Source of the DNA: Hydractinia symbiolongicarpus
Lineage: Eukaryota; Cnidaria; Hydrozoa; Anthoathecata; Hydractiniidae
DNA: 64,000 nt
Assembly: GCF_029227915.1 (NCBI RefSeq)
Contig: NC_079887.1
Coordinates: 24,737,650-24,801,649 of the forward strand
Direction: 5' to 3'
Positions 1 to 13,375 of the stretch are shown in pieces (position 1 is the stretch's first letter; each line of letters starts with the position of its first letter). A model generated the notes under the pieces. That model did no database searches, was not told where the DNA came from, and was given only the letters and a program-made list of their open reading frames with translations. Position numbers and translations under genes: made by a program.

Positions 1-371
1 CATTTTTACTGTGGAACCAATGCTAGCCGTTAGTGCGTGCTGAAGAAGTGAAGACAGTTTCAAAAACTACATTTCATTGATTTTCTAATGGCATCAATCC
101 TTGTGAGTTACAACGGTTGCGTAACATATTCGTACCAACATATATTTAGCGATATTTTTCTGACATTGCAAATTTTCATCGCTTTTAACAGTGAAACGAT
201 TGACTGTGGGACTTAATTGAACTGACTTTGGACTTTGACCTTCTAAATGTGATAAATAAGACAATTGAACTCCAAGAAATAACATTCTTCTTAATTTGAC
301 ATGATTGCTGGAACTCAGCGATTACACTGGTCGCTGTGGTAGCACTTTATTTAAAAATTAGATAAATAAGC
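1..371. repeat. Representative satellite unit (type A)
   Basis: This is the first complete unit in the chosen phase. It has 129 G+C in 371 bp by hand count. The most GC-rich part is the first 60 bp (26/60). The most AT-rich parts are the TATATTTAGCGATATTTTTC block near 150-170 and the TTAAAAATTAGATAAATAAG block at the end. Type A is marked by 'AATGCTAGCCGTTAGTGCGTGC' (split here as AATGCTAGCC and GTTAGTGCGTGC), by GAAGAAGTG and by AACATATTCG. The nearest match is the unit at 4831, which also shares the one-base-shorter TTAAAAATTAGAT end and CTGGTCGCTG. Confidence 0.9.
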
Positions 372-773
372 CATTTTTACTGTGGAACCAATGCTAGCCG
401 TTAGTGCGTGCTGAAGAAGTGGAGACAGTTTCAAAAACTACATTTCATTGATTTTCTAATGGCATCAATCCTTGTGAGTTACAACGGTTGCGTAACATAT
501 TCGTACCAACATATATTTAGCAATATTTTCTGACATTACAAATTTTCATCGCTTTTAACAGTGAAACGATTGACTGTGGGACTTAATTGAACTGACTTTG
601 GACTTTGACCTTCTAAATGAGATAAATAAGACAATTGGATTCCAAGAAATAACATTCTTCTTAATTTGACATGATTGCTGGAACTCAGCGGTTAAACTGG
701 GCACTGTGGTAGCGCTTTATATAAAAATTCAAATAAATAAGTCATTTTTACTGTGAAACCAATCCTAGCCAAT

Positions 774-783
774 AGCGCGCGCT
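774..783. other. AGCGCGCGCT palindrome, alternating purine-pyrimidine
   Basis: A perfect 10 bp palindrome of alternating G and C in the most GC-rich part of the unit. It is intact in B units and in many domain 2-4 units. A units have the decayed form AGTGCGTGCT and some units GCGCGAGATG. Such tracts can adopt Z-DNA under supercoiling (general knowledge); nothing here shows that they do. Confidence 0.7.
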
Positions 784-865
784 GCAGAAATAGAGACAAT
801 TTCAAAAACTACATTTCATTGACTTTCTAATTGCAACAGTCCTTGTGAGTTACAACGGCTGCGTC

Positions 866-885
866 ACATGTTCGTACCAACATGT
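866..885. other. ACATGT dyad around the conserved GTAC centre
   Basis: ACATGT-TCGTACCA-ACATGT, two copies of a palindromic hexamer flanking a central GTAC, in B-type units. A-type units read ACATATTCGTACCAACATAT and keep a weaker version. Confidence 0.7.
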
Positions 886-1045
886 ATTCAGCGATATGTT
901 TCTGACATTACGAGGTTTCATCGCTTTTAACATTGAAACGATTGACTGTGGGACTTAATTGGACTGACTTTGGACTTTGACCTTATAAATGTGATAAATG
1001 AGACAATTGGACTTTAAGAAATAACATTCTTTTTAATTTGAAATG

Positions 1046-1064
1046 ATCGCTGGAAATCAGCGAT
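1046..1064. other. Perfect 7 bp stem dyad (first of a hairpin pair)
   Basis: ATCGCTG-GAAAT-CAGCGAT is a perfect 7 bp inverted repeat with a 5-base loop. It occurs in B units with the GAAATGATCGCTGG form (for example 743, 4089, 5572, 8917). Most other units have ATTGCTGGAACTCAGCGATT, where the stem is interrupted by one mismatch. A function in cruciform formation or protein binding is inferred only. Confidence 0.75.
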
Positions 1065-1071
1065 TACACTT

Positions 1072-1088
1072 AGCGCTGTGGTAGCGCT
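1072..1088. other. AGCGCT dyad (second of a hairpin pair)
   Basis: AGCGCT-GTGGT-AGCGCT lies 7 bp after the previous dyad. The arm is itself palindromic, so it also reads as a direct repeat. Almost every unit keeps GCGCTGTGGTAGCGC or a one-base variant at this place, making it one of the most stable blocks of the satellite. Confidence 0.75.
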
Positions 1089-4000
1089 TTAATTAAAAAT
1101 TTAGATAAATGAGTCATTTTTACTGTGGAACCAACCTAGCCCTTAGTGCGCGCTGAAGAAGTGGAGACAGTTTCAAAAACTACATTTCATTGATTTTCTA
1201 ATGGCATCAATCCTTGTGAGTTACAACAGTTGCGTAACATATTCGTACCAACATATATTTAGCGATATTTTTCTGACATTACAAATTTTCATCGCTTTTA
1301 ACAGTGAAACGATTGACTGTGGGACTTAATTGAACTGACTTTGGACTTTGACCTTCTAAATGAGATAAATAAGACAATTGGATTCCAAGAAATAACATTC
1401 TTCTTAATTTGACATGATTGCTGGAACTCAGCGATTACACTGGGCACTGTGGTAGCGCTTTATTTAAAAATTCAAATAAATAAGTCATTTTTACTGTGAA
1501 ACCAATCCTAGCCATCAGCGCGCGCTGCAGAAATAGAGACAATTTCAAAAACTACATTTCATTGACTTTCTAATTGCAACAGTCCTTGTGAGTTACAACG
1601 GCTGCGTCACATGTTCGTACCAACATGTATTCAGCGATATGTTTCTGACAATACGAGGTTTCATCGCTTTTAACAGTGAAACGATTGACTGTGGGACTTA
1701 ATTGAACTGACTTTGGACTTTGAACTTCTAAATGTGATAAATAGGACAATTGGACTCCAAGAAATAACATTCTTCTTAATTTGACATGATTGCTGGAACT
1801 CAGCGATTACACTGGGCGCTGTGGTAGCGCTTTATTTAAAAATTTAAATAAATAAGTCATTTTTACTGTGAAACCAATCCTGGCCGTTAGGGCGCGCTAA
1901 AGAAATAGAGACAGTTTCAATAACTACATTTCATTGATTTTCTAATGGCATCAATCCTTGTGAGTTACAACGGTTGCGTAACAAATTCGTACCAACATAT
2001 ATTTAGCGATATTTTTCTGACATTACAAATTTTCATCGCTTTTAACAGTGAAACGATTGACTGTGGGACTTAATTGAACTGACTTTGGACTTTGACCTTC
2101 TAAATGTGATAAATAAGACAATTGGACTCCAAGAGATAACATTCTTCTTAATTTGACATGATTGCTGGAACTCAGCGATTACACTGGGCGCTGTGGTAGC
2201 ACTTTATTTAAAAATTTAGATAAATAAGCCATTTTTACTGTGGAACCAATGCTAGCCGTTAGTGCGTGCTGAAGAAGTGAAGACAGTTTCAAAAACTACA
2301 TTTCATTGATTTTCTAATGGCATCAATCCTTGTGAGTTACAACGGTTGCGTAACATATTCGTACCAACATATATTTAGCGATATTTTTCTGACATTACAA
2401 ATTTTCATCGCTTTTAACAGTGAAACGATTGACTGTGGGACTTAATTGAACTGACTTTGGACTTTGACCTTCTAAATGTGATAAATAAGACAATTGGACT
2501 CCAAGAGATAACATTCTTCTTAATTTGACATGATTGCTGGAACTCAGCGATTACACTGGGCGCTGTGGTAGCACTTTATTTAAAAATTTAGATAAATAAG
2601 CCATTTTTACTGTGGAACCAATGCTAGCCGTTAGTGCGTGCTGAAGAAGTGAAGACAGTTTCAAAAACTACATTTCAGTGATTTTCTAATGGCATCAATC
2701 CTTGTGAGTTACAACGGTTGCGTAACATATTCGTACCAACATATATTTAGCGATATTTTTCTGACATTACAAATTTTCATCGCTTTTAACAGTGAAACGA
2801 TTGACTGTGGGACTTAATTGAACTGACTTTGGACTTTGAACTTCTAAATGTGATAAATAGGACAATTGGACTCCAAGAAATAACATTCTTCTTAATTTGA
2901 CATGATTGCTGGAACTCAGCGATTACACTGGGCGCTGTGGTAGCGCTTTATTTAAAAATTTAAATAAATAAGTCATTTTTACTGTGAAACCAATCCTAGC
3001 CAATAGCGCGCGCTGCAGAAATAGAGACAATTTCAAAAACTACATTTCATTGACTTTCTAATTCCAACAGTCCTTGTGAGTTACAACGGCTGCGTCACAT
3101 GTTCGTACCAACATGTATTCAGCGATATGTTTCTGACAATACGAGGTTTCATCGCTTCTAACAGTGAAACGATTGACTGTGGGACTTAATTGAACTGACT
3201 TTGGACTTTGAACTTCTAAATGTGATAAATAGGACAATTGGACTCCAAGAAATAACATTCTTCTTAATTTGACATGATTGCTGGAACTCAGCGATTACAC
3301 TGGGCGCTGTGGTAGCGCTTTATTTAAAAATTTAAATAAATAAGTCATTTTTACTGTGAAACCAATCCTGGCCGTTAGGGCGCGCTAAAGAAATAGAGAC
3401 AGTTTCAATAACTACATTTCATTGATTTTCTAATGGCATCAATCCTTGTGAGTTACAACGGTTGCGTAACATATTCGTACCAACATATATTTAGCGATAT
3501 TTTTCTGACATTACAAATTTTCATCGCTTTTAACAGTGAAACGATTGACTGTGGGACTTAATTGAACTGACTTTGGACTTTGACCTTCTAAATGTGATAA
3601 ATAAGACAATTGGACTCCAAGAGATAACATTCTTCTTAATTTGACATGATTGCTGGAACTCAGCGATTACACTGGGCGCTGTGGTAGCACTTTATTTAAA
3701 AATTTAGATAAATAAGCCATTTTTACTGTGGAACCAATGCTAGCCGTTAGTGCGTGCTGAAGAAGTGAAGACAGTTTCAAAAACTACATTTCATTGATTT
3801 TCTAATGGCATCAATCCTTGTGAGTTACAACGGTTGCGTAACATATTCGTACCAACATATATTTAGCAATATTTTCTGACATTACAAATTTTCATCGCTT
3901 TTAACAGTGAAACGATTGACTGTGGGACTTAATTGAACTGACTTTGGACTTTGACCTTCTAAATGAGATAAATAGGACAATTGGATTCCAAGAAATAACA

Positions 4001-5200
4001 TTCTTCTTAATTTGACATGATTGCTGGAACTCAGCGGTTAAACTGGGCACTGTGGTAGCGCTTTATTTAAAAATTCAAATAAATAAGTCATTTTTACTGT
4101 GAAACCAATCCTAGCCAATAGCGCGCGCTGCAGAAATAGAGACAATTTCAAAAACTACATTTCATTGACTTTCTAATTGCAACAGTCCTTGTGAGTTACA
4201 ACGGCTGCGTCACATGTTCGTACCAACATGTATTCAGCGATATGTTTCTGACATTACGAGGTTTCATCGCTTTTAACATTGAAACGATTGACTGTGGGAC
4301 TTAATTCGACTGACTTTGGACTTTGATCTTATAAATGTGATAAATGAGACAATTGGACTTTAAGAAATAACATTCTTTTTAATTTGAAATGATCGCTGGA
4401 AATCAGCGATTACACTTAGCGCTGTGGTAGCGCTTTAATTAAAAATTTAGATAAATGAGTCATTTTTACTGTGGAACCAACCTAGCCCTTAGTGCGCGCT
4501 GAAGAAGTGGAGAGAGTTTCAAAAACTACATTTCATTGATTTTCTAATGGCATCAATCCTTGTGAGTTACAACAGTTGCGTAACATATTCGTACCAACAT
4601 ATATTTAGCGATATTTTTCTGACATTACAAATTTTCATCGCTTTTAACAGTGAAACGATTGACTGTGGGACTTAATTGAACTGACTTTGGACTTTGACCT
4701 TCTAAATGTGATAAATAAGACAATTGAACTCCAAGAAATAACATTCTTCTTAATTTGACATGATTGCTGGAACTCAGCGATTACACTGGTCGCTGTGGTA
4801 GCACTTTATTTAAAAATTAGATAAATAAGCCATTTTTACTGTGGAACCAATGCTAGCCGTTAGTGCGTGCTGAAGAAGTGGAGACAGTTTCAAAAACTAC
4901 ATTTCATTGATTTTCTAATGGCATCAATCCTTGTGAGTTACAACGGTTGCGTAACATATTCGTACCAACATATACTTAGCAAAATTTTCTGACATTACAA
5001 ATTTTCATCGCTTTTAACAGTGAAACGATTGACTGTGGGACTTAATTGAACTGACTTTGGACTTTGACCTTCTAAATGTGATAAATAAGACAATTGAACT
5101 CAAAGAAATAACATTCTTCTTAATTTGACATGATTGCTGGAACTCAGCGATTACACTGGTCGCTGTGGTAGCACTTTATTTAAAAATTAGATAAATAAGC

Positions 5201-8200
5201 CATTTTTACTGTGGAACCAATGCTAGCCGTTAGTGCGTGCTGAAGAAGTGGAGACAGTTTCAAAAACTACATTTCATTGATTTTCTAATGGCATCAATCC
5301 TTGTGAGTTACAACGGTTGCGTAACATATTCGTACCAACATATATTTAGCAATATTTTCTGACATTACAAATTTTCATCGCTTTTAACAGTGAAACGATT
5401 GACTGTGGGACTTAATTGAACTGACTTTGGACTTTGACCTTCTAAATGAGATAAATAAGACAATTGGATTCCAAGAAATAACATTCTTCTTAATTTGACA
5501 TGATTGCTGGAACTCAGCGGTTAAACTGGGCACTGTGGTAGCGCTTTATTTAAAAATTCAAATAAATAAGTCATTTTTACTGTGAAACCAATCCTAGCCA
5601 ATAGCGCGCGCTGCAGAAATAGAGACAATTTCAAAAACTACATTTCATTGACTTTCTAATTGCAACAGTCCTTGTGAGTTACAACGGCTGCGTCACATGT
5701 TCGTACCAACATGTATTCAGCGATATGTTTCTGACATTACGAGGTTTCATCGCTTTTAACATTGAAACGATTGACTGTGGGACTTAATTGGACTGACTTT
5801 GGACTTTGACCTTATAAATGTGATAAATGAGACAATTGGACTTTAAGAAATAACATTCTTTTTAATTTGAAATGATCGCTGGAAATCAGCGATTACACTT
5901 AGCGCTGTGGTAGCGCTTTAATTAAAAATTTAGATAAATGAGTCATTTTTACTGTGGAACCAACCTAGCCCTTAGTGCGCGCTGAAGAAGTGGAGACAGT
6001 TTCAAAAACTACATTTCATTGATTTTCTAATGGCATCAATCCTTGTGAGTTACAACAGTTGCGTAACATATTCGTACCAACATATATTTAGCGATATTTT
6101 TCTGACATTACAAATTTTCATCGCTTTTAACAGTGAAACGATTGACTGTGGGACTTAATTGAACTGACTTTGGACTTTGACCTTCTAAATGAGATAAATA
6201 AGACAATTGGATTCCAAGAAATAACATTCTTCTTAATTTGACATGATTGCTGGAACTCAGCGATTACACTGGGCACTGTGGTAGCGCTTTATTTAAAAAT
6301 TTAAATAAATAAGTCATTTTTACTGTGAAACCAATCCTAGCCATCAGCGCGCGCTGCAGAAATAGAGACAATTTCAAAAACTACATTTCATTGACTTTCT
6401 AATTGCAACAGTCCTTGTGAGTTACAACGGCTGCGTCACATGTTCGTACCAACATGTATTCAGCGATATGTTTCTGACAATACGAGGTTTCATCGCTTTT
6501 AACAGTGAAACGATTGACTGTGGGACTTAATTGAACTGACTTTGGACTTTGAACTTCTAAATGTGATAAATAGGACAATTGGACTCCAAGAAATAACATT
6601 CTTCTTAATTTGACATGATTGCTGGAACTCAGCGATTACACTGGGCGCTGTGGTAGCGCTTTATTTAAAAATTTAAGTAAATAAGTCATTTTTACTGTGA
6701 AACCAATCCTGGCCGTTAGGGCGCGCTAAAGAAATAGAGACAGTTTCAATAACTACATTTCATTGATTTTCTAATGGCATCAATCCTTGTGAGTTACAAC
6801 GGTTGCGTAACAAATTCGTACCAACATATATTTAGCGATATTTTTCTGACATTACAAATTTTCATCGCTTTTAACAGTGAAACGATTGACTGTGGGACTT
6901 AATTGAACTGACTTTGGACTTTGACCTTCTAAATGTGATAAATAAGACAATTGGACTCCAAGAGATAACATTCTTCTTAATTTGACATGATTGCTGGAAC
7001 TCAGCGATTACACTGGGCGCTGTGGTAGCACTTTATTTAAAAATTTAGATAAATAAGCCATTTTTACTGTGGAACCAATGCTAGCCGTTAGTGCGTGCTG
7101 AAGAAGTGAAGACAGTTTCAAAAACTACATTTCATTGATTTTCTAATGGCATCAATCCTTGTGAGTTACAACGGTTGCGTAACATATTCGTACCAACATA
7201 TATTTAGCGATATTTTTCTGACATTACAAATTTTCATCGCTTTTAACAGTGAAACGATTGACTGTGGGACTTAATTGAACTGACTTTGGACTTTGACCTT
7301 CTAAATGAGATAAATAAGACAATTGGATTCCAAGAAATAACATTCTTCTTAATTTGACATGATTGCTGGAACTCAGCGATTACACTGGGCACTGTGGTAG
7401 CGCTTTATTTAAAAATTCAAATAAATAAGTCATTTTTACTGTGAAACCAATCCTAGCCAATAGCGCGCGCTGCAGAAATAGAGACAATTTCAAAAACTAC
7501 ATTTCATTGACTTTCTAATTCCAACAGTCCTTGTGAGTTACAACGGCTGCGTCACATGTTCGTACCAACATGTATTCAGCGATATGTTTCTGACAATACG
7601 AGGTTTCATCGCTTCTAACAGTGAAACGATTGACTGTGGGACTTAATTGAACTGACTTTGGACTTTGAACTTCTAAATGTGATAAATAAGACAATTGGAC
7701 TCCAAGAAATAACATTCTTCTTAATTTGACATGATTGCTGGAACTCAGCGATAACACTGGGCGCTGTGGTAGCGCTTTATTTAAAAATTTAAATAAATAA
7801 GTCATTTTTACTGTGAAACCAATCCTGGCCGTTAGGGCGCGCTAAAGAAATAGAGACAGTTTCAATAACTACATTTCATTGATTTTCTAATGGCATCAAT
7901 CCTTGTGAGTTTCAACGGTTGCGTAACATATTCGTACCAACATATATTTAGCGATATTTTTCTGACATTACAAATTTTCATCGCTTTTAACAGTGAAACG
8001 ATTGACTGTGGGACTTAATTGACTGACTTTGGACTTTGACCTTCTAAATGTGATAAATAAGACAATTGGACTCCAAGAGATAACATTCTTCTTAATTTGA
8101 CATGATTGCTGGAACTCAGCGATTACACTGGGCGCTGTGGTAGCACTTTATTTAAAAATTTAGATAAATAAGCCATTTTTACTGTGGAACCAATGCTAGC

Positions 8201-9659
8201 CGTTAGTGCGTGCTGAAGAAGTGAAGACAGTTTCAAAAACTACATTTCATTGATTTTCTAATGGCATCAATCCTTGTGAGTTACAACGGTTGCGTAACAT
8301 ATTCGTACCAACATATATTTAGCGATATTTTTCTGACATTACAAATTTTCATCGCTTTTAACAGTGAAACGATTGACTGTGGGACTTAATTGAACTGACT
8401 TTGGACTTTGACCTTCTAAATGTGATAAATAAGACAATTGAACTCCAAGAAATAACATTCTTCTTAATTTGACATGATTGCTGGAACTCAGCGATTACAC
8501 TGGTCGCTGTGGTAGCACTTTATTTAAAAATTTAGATAAATAAGCCATTTTTACTGTGGAACCAATGCTAGCCGTTAGTGCGTGCTGAAGAAGTGGAGAC
8601 AGTTTCAAAAACTACATTTCATTGATTTTCTAATGGCATCAATCCTTGTGAGTTACAACGGTTGCGTAACATATTCGTACCAACATATATTTAGCAATAT
8701 TTTCTGACATTACAAATTTTCATCGCTTTTAACAGTGAAACGATTGACTGTGGGACTTAATTGAACTGACTTTGGACTTTGACCTTCTAAATGAGATAAA
8801 TAAGACAATTGGATTCCAAGAAATAACATTCTTCTTAATTTGACATGATTGCTGGAACTCAGCGGTTAAACTGGGCACTGTGGTAGCGCTTTATTTAAAA
8901 ATTCAAATAAATAAGTCATTTTTACTGTGAAACCAATCCTAGCCAATAGCGCGCGCTGCAGAAATAGAGACAATTTCAAAAACTACATTTCATTGACTTT
9001 CTAATTGCATCAGTCCTTGTGAGTTACAACGGCTGCGTCACATGTTCGTACCAACATGTATTCAGCGATATGTTTCTGACATTACGAGGTTTCATCGCTT
9101 TTAACATTGAAACGATTGACTGTGGGACTTAATTGGACTGACTTTGGACTTTGACCTTATAAATGTGATAAATGAGACAATTGGACTTTAAGAAATAACA
9201 TTCTTTTTAATTTGAAATGATCGCTGGAAATCAGCGATTACACTTAGCGCTGTGGTAGCGCTTTAATTAAAAATTTAGATAAATGAGTCATTTTTACTGT
9301 GGAACCAACCTAGCCCTTAGTGCGCGCTGAAGAAGTGGAGACAGTTTCAAAAACTACATTTCATTGATTTTCTAATGGCATCAATCCTTGTGAGTTACAA
9401 CAGTTGCGTAACATATTCGTACCAACATATATTTAGCGATATTTTTCTGACATTACAAATTTTCATCGCTTTTAACAGTGAAACGATTGACTGTGGGACT
9501 TAATTGAACTGACTTCGGACTTTGACCTTCTAAATGAGATAAATAAGACAATTGGATTCCAAGAAATAACATTCTTTTTAATTTGACATGATTGCTGGAA
9601 CTCAGCGATTACACTGGTCGCTGTGGTAGCACTTTATTTAAAAATTTAGATAAATAAGT
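5201..9659. repeat. Domain 1 HOR copy 2 (12 units, 4,459 bp)
   Basis: Unit starts: 5201, 5572, 5944, 6315, 6687, 7059, 7431, 7803, 8174, 8546, 8917, 9289. Type order is A' B C B' D A B D A A' B C. Compared with copy 1 it lacks the second A of the A-A pair and the final A, but has an extra A between D and A'. Units 7431 and 7803 match 2974 and 3346 at offset 4457; both B units carry TAATTCCAACAG and GCTTCTAACAG. The differing offsets (4829, 4457, 4828) show whole-unit gain and loss between copies rather than point indels. Confidence 0.86.
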
Positions 9660-12600
9660 CATTTTTACTGTGGAACCAATGCTAGCCGTTAGTGCGTGCT
9701 GAAGAAGTGGAGACAGTTTCAAAAACTACATTTCATTGATTTTCTAATGGCATCAATCCTTGTGAGTTACAACGGTTGCGTAACATATTCGTACCAACAT
9801 ATATTTAGCAATATTTTCTGACATTACAAATTTTCATCGCTTTTAACAGTGAAACGATTGACTGTGGGACTTAATTGAACTGACTTTGGACTTTGACCTT
9901 CTAAATGAGATAAATAAGACAATTGGATTCCAAGAAATAACATTCTTCTTAATTTGACATGATTGCTGGAACTCAGCGGTTAAACTGGGCACTGTGGTAG
10001 CGCTTTATTTAAAAATTCAAATAAATAAGTCATTTTTACTGTGAAACCAATCCTAGCCAATAGCGCGCGCTGCAGAAATAGAGACAATTTCAAAAACTAC
10101 ATTTCATTGACTTTCTAATTGCAACAGTCCTTGTGAGTTACAACGGCTGCGTCACATATTCGTACCAACATGTATTCAGCGATATGTTTCTGACATTACG
10201 AGGTTTCATCGCTTTTAACATTGAAACGATTGACTGTGGGACTTAATTGGACTGACTTTGGACTTTGACCTTATAAATGTGATAAATGAGACAATTGGAC
10301 TTTAAGAAATAACATTCTTTTTAATTAGAAATGATCGCTGGAAATCAGCGATTACACTTAGCGCTGTGGTAGCGCTTTAATTAAAAATTTAGATAAATGA
10401 GTCATTTTTACTGTGGAACCAACCTAGCCCTTAGTGCGCGCTGAAGAAGTGGAGACAGTTTCAAAAACTACATTTCATTGATTTTCTAATGGCATCAATC
10501 CTTGTGAGTTACAACAGTTGCGTAACATATTCGTACCAACATATATTTAGCGATATTTTTCTGACATTACAAATTTTCATCGCTTTTAACAGTGAAACGA
10601 TTGACTGTGGGACTTAATTGAACTGACTTTGGACTTTGACCTTCTAAATGAGATAAATAAGACAATTGGATTCCAAGAAATAACATTCTTCTTAATTTGA
10701 CATGATTGCTGGAACTCAGCGATTACACTGGGCACTGTGGTAGCGCTTTATTTAAAAATTCAAATAAATAAGTCATTTTTACTGTAAAACCAATCCTAGC
10801 CATCAGCGCGCGCTGCAGAAATAGAGACAATTTCAAAAACTACATTTCATTGACTTTCTAATTGCAACAGTCCTTGTGAGTTACAACGGCTGCGTCACAT
10901 GTTCGTACCAACATGTATTCAGCGATATGTTTCTGACAATACGAGGTTTCATCGCTTTTAACAGTGAAACGATTGACTGTGGGACTTAATTGAACTGACT
11001 TTGGACTTTGAACTTCTAAATGTGATAAATAGGACAATTGGACTCCAAGAAATAACATTCTTCTTAATTTGACATGATTGCTGGAACTCAGCGATTACAC
11101 TGGGCGCTGTGGTAGCGCTTTATTTAAAAATTTAAATAAATAAGTCATTTTTACTGTGAAACCAATCCTAGCCAATAGCGCGCGCTGCAGAAATAGAGAC
11201 AATTTCAAAAACTACATTTCATTGACTTTCTAATTCCAACAGTCCTTGTGAGTTACAACGGCTGCGTCACATGTTCGTACCAACATGTATTCAGCGATAT
11301 GTTTCTGACAATACGAGGTTTCATCGCTTCTAACAGTGAAACGATTGACTGTGGGACTTAATTGAACTGACTTTGGACTTTGAACTTCTAAATGTGATAA
11401 ATAGGACAATTGGACTCCAAGAAATAACATTCTTCTTAATTTGACATGATTGCTGGAACTCAGCGATTACACTGGGCGCTGTGGTAGCGCTTTATTTAAA
11501 AATTTAAATAAATAAGTCATTTTTACTGTGAAACCAATCCTGGCCGTTAGGGCGCGCTAAAGAAATAGAGACAGTTTCAATAACTACATTTCATTGATTT
11601 TCTAATGGCATCAATCCTTGTGAGTTACAACGGTTGCGTAACATATTCGTACCAACATATATTTAGCGATATTTTTCTGACATTACAAATTTTCATCGCT
11701 TTTAACAGTGAAACGATTGACTGTGGGACTTAATTGAACTGACTTTGGACTTTGACCTTCTAAATGTGATAAATAAGACAATTGGACTCCAAGAGATAAC
11801 ATTCTTCTTAATTTGACATGATTGCTGGAACTCAGCGATTACACTGGGCGCTGTGGTAGCACTTTATTTAAAAATTTAGATAAATAAGCCATTTTTACTG
11901 TGGAACCAATGCTAGCCGTTAGTGCGTGCTGAAGAAGTGAAGACAGTTTCAAAAACTACATTTCATTGATTCTCTAATGGCATCAATCCTTGTGAGTTAC
12001 AACGGTTGCGTAACATATTCGTACCAACATATATTTAGCGATATTTTTCTGACATTACAAATTTTCATCGCTTTTAACAGTGAAACGATTGACTGTGGGA
12101 CTTAATTGAACTGACTTTGGACTTTGACCTTCTAAATGTGATAAATAAGACAATTGAACTCCAAGAAATAACATTCTTCTTAATTTGACATGATTGCTGG
12201 AACTCAGCGATTACACTGGTCGCTGTGGTAGCACTTTATTTAAAAATTTAGATAAATAAGCCATTTTTACTGTGGAACCAATGCTAGCCGTTAGTGCGTG
12301 CTGAAGAAGTGGAGACAGTTTCAAAAACTACATTTCATTGATTTTCTAATGGCATCAATCCTTGTGAGTTACAACGGTTGCGTAACATATTCGTACCAAC
12401 ATATATTTAGCAATATTTTCTGACATTACAAATTTTCATCGCTTTTAACAGTGAAACGATTGACTGTGGGACTTAATTGAACTGAATTTGGACTTTGACC
12501 TTCTAAATGAGATAAATAAGACAATTGGATTCCAAGAAATAACATTCTTCTTAATTTGACATGATTGCTGGAACTCAGCGGTTAAACTGGGCACTGTGGT

Positions 12601-13375
12601 AGCGCTTTATTTAAAAATTCAAATAAATAAGTCATTTTTACTGTGAAACCAATCCTAGCCAATAGCGCGCGCTGCAGAAATAGAGACAATTTCAAAAACT
12701 ACATTTCATTGACTTTCTAATTGCAACAGTCCTTGTGAGTTACAACGGCTGCGTCACATGTTCGTACCAACATGTATTCAGCGATATGTTTCTGACATTA
12801 CGAGGTTTCATCGCTTTTAACATTGAAACGATTGACTGTGGGACTTAATTCGACTGACTTTGGACTTTGACCTTATAAATGTGATAAATGAGACAATTGG
12901 ACTTCAAGAAATAACATTCTTTTTAATTTGAAATGATCGCTGGAAATCAGCGATTACACTTAGCGCTGTGGTAGCGCTTTAATTAAAAATTTAGATTAAT
13001 GAGTCATTTTTACTGTGGAACCAACCTAGCCCTTAGTGCGCGCTGAAGAAGTGGAGACAGTTTCAAAAACTACATTTCATTGATTTTCTAATGGCATCAA
13101 TCCTTGTGAGTTACAACAGTTGCGTAACATATTCGTACCAACATATATTTAGCGATATTTTTCTGACATTACAAATTTTCATCGCTTTTAACAGTGAAAC
13201 GATTGACTGTGGGACTTAATTGAACTGACTTTGGACTTTGACCTTCTAAATGAGATAAATAAGACAATTGGATTCCAAGAAATAACATTCTTCTTAATTT
13301 GACATGATTGCTGGAACTCAGCGATTACACTGGGCACTGTGGTAGCGCTTTATTTAAAAATTCAAATAAATAAGT
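9660..13375. repeat. Domain 1 HOR copy 3 (10 units, 3,716 bp)
   Basis: Unit starts: 9660, 10031, 10403, 10774, 11146, 11518, 11890, 12262, 12633, 13005. Type order is A' B C B' B D A A' B C. The first four units match copy 2 at offset 4459 and the last six match it at offset 3715-3716. The change of offset equals loss of exactly two units (the D and A that follow B' in copy 2). B' therefore now abuts a B unit carrying the TAATTCCAACAG variant. Confidence 0.86.

Larger units (their letters stand above)
372..5200. repeat. Domain 1 HOR copy 1 (13 units, 4,829 bp)
   Basis: Unit starts: 372, 743, 1115, 1486, 1858, 2230, 2602, 2974, 3346, 3718, 4089, 4461, 4831. By type the order is A' B C B' D A A B D A' B C A. 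Type A' has AGCAATATTTTCTGAC, with two bases missing. B has GTGAAACCAATCCTAGCCAA and GCGCGCGCTGCAG. B' has AGCCATCAGCG. C has CCAACCTAGCCCTTAG. D has CCTGGCCGTTAGGGCG. The first six units reappear in the same order at 5201 (offset 4829). Units 3718-4461 reappear at 8546-9289 (offset 4828). The 370 bp spacings after 4461 and 4831 come from one missing T in the terminal T run plus one other base. Confidence 0.88.

Noticed and set aside
121-165. Possible CENP-B box in CGTACCAACATGT
   Set aside because: ATTCGTACCAACATGTA matches the TTCG and the central A of the mammalian CENP-B box pattern but lacks the CGGG half. Other units do no better. It is not a CENP-B box as defined in mammals.
1-371. Unit as an ancient dimer of ~185 bp halves
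   Set aside because: Only short matches such as ACTGTGG recur between halves. I found no sustained half-unit alignment by eye; a self-alignment would be needed to claim it.
1570-1770. Recurrent short minus-strand open frames of 63-96 codons (also 94-285, 3058-3258, 6399-6599, 7515-7805, 10858-11058, 11230-11430)
   Set aside because: Similar peptides recur only because the satellite unit recurs. Most units break the frame with stops or one-base indels, there is no start context or promoter, and the frame covers about half of one unit. Apparent conservation is repeat identity, not coding selection.
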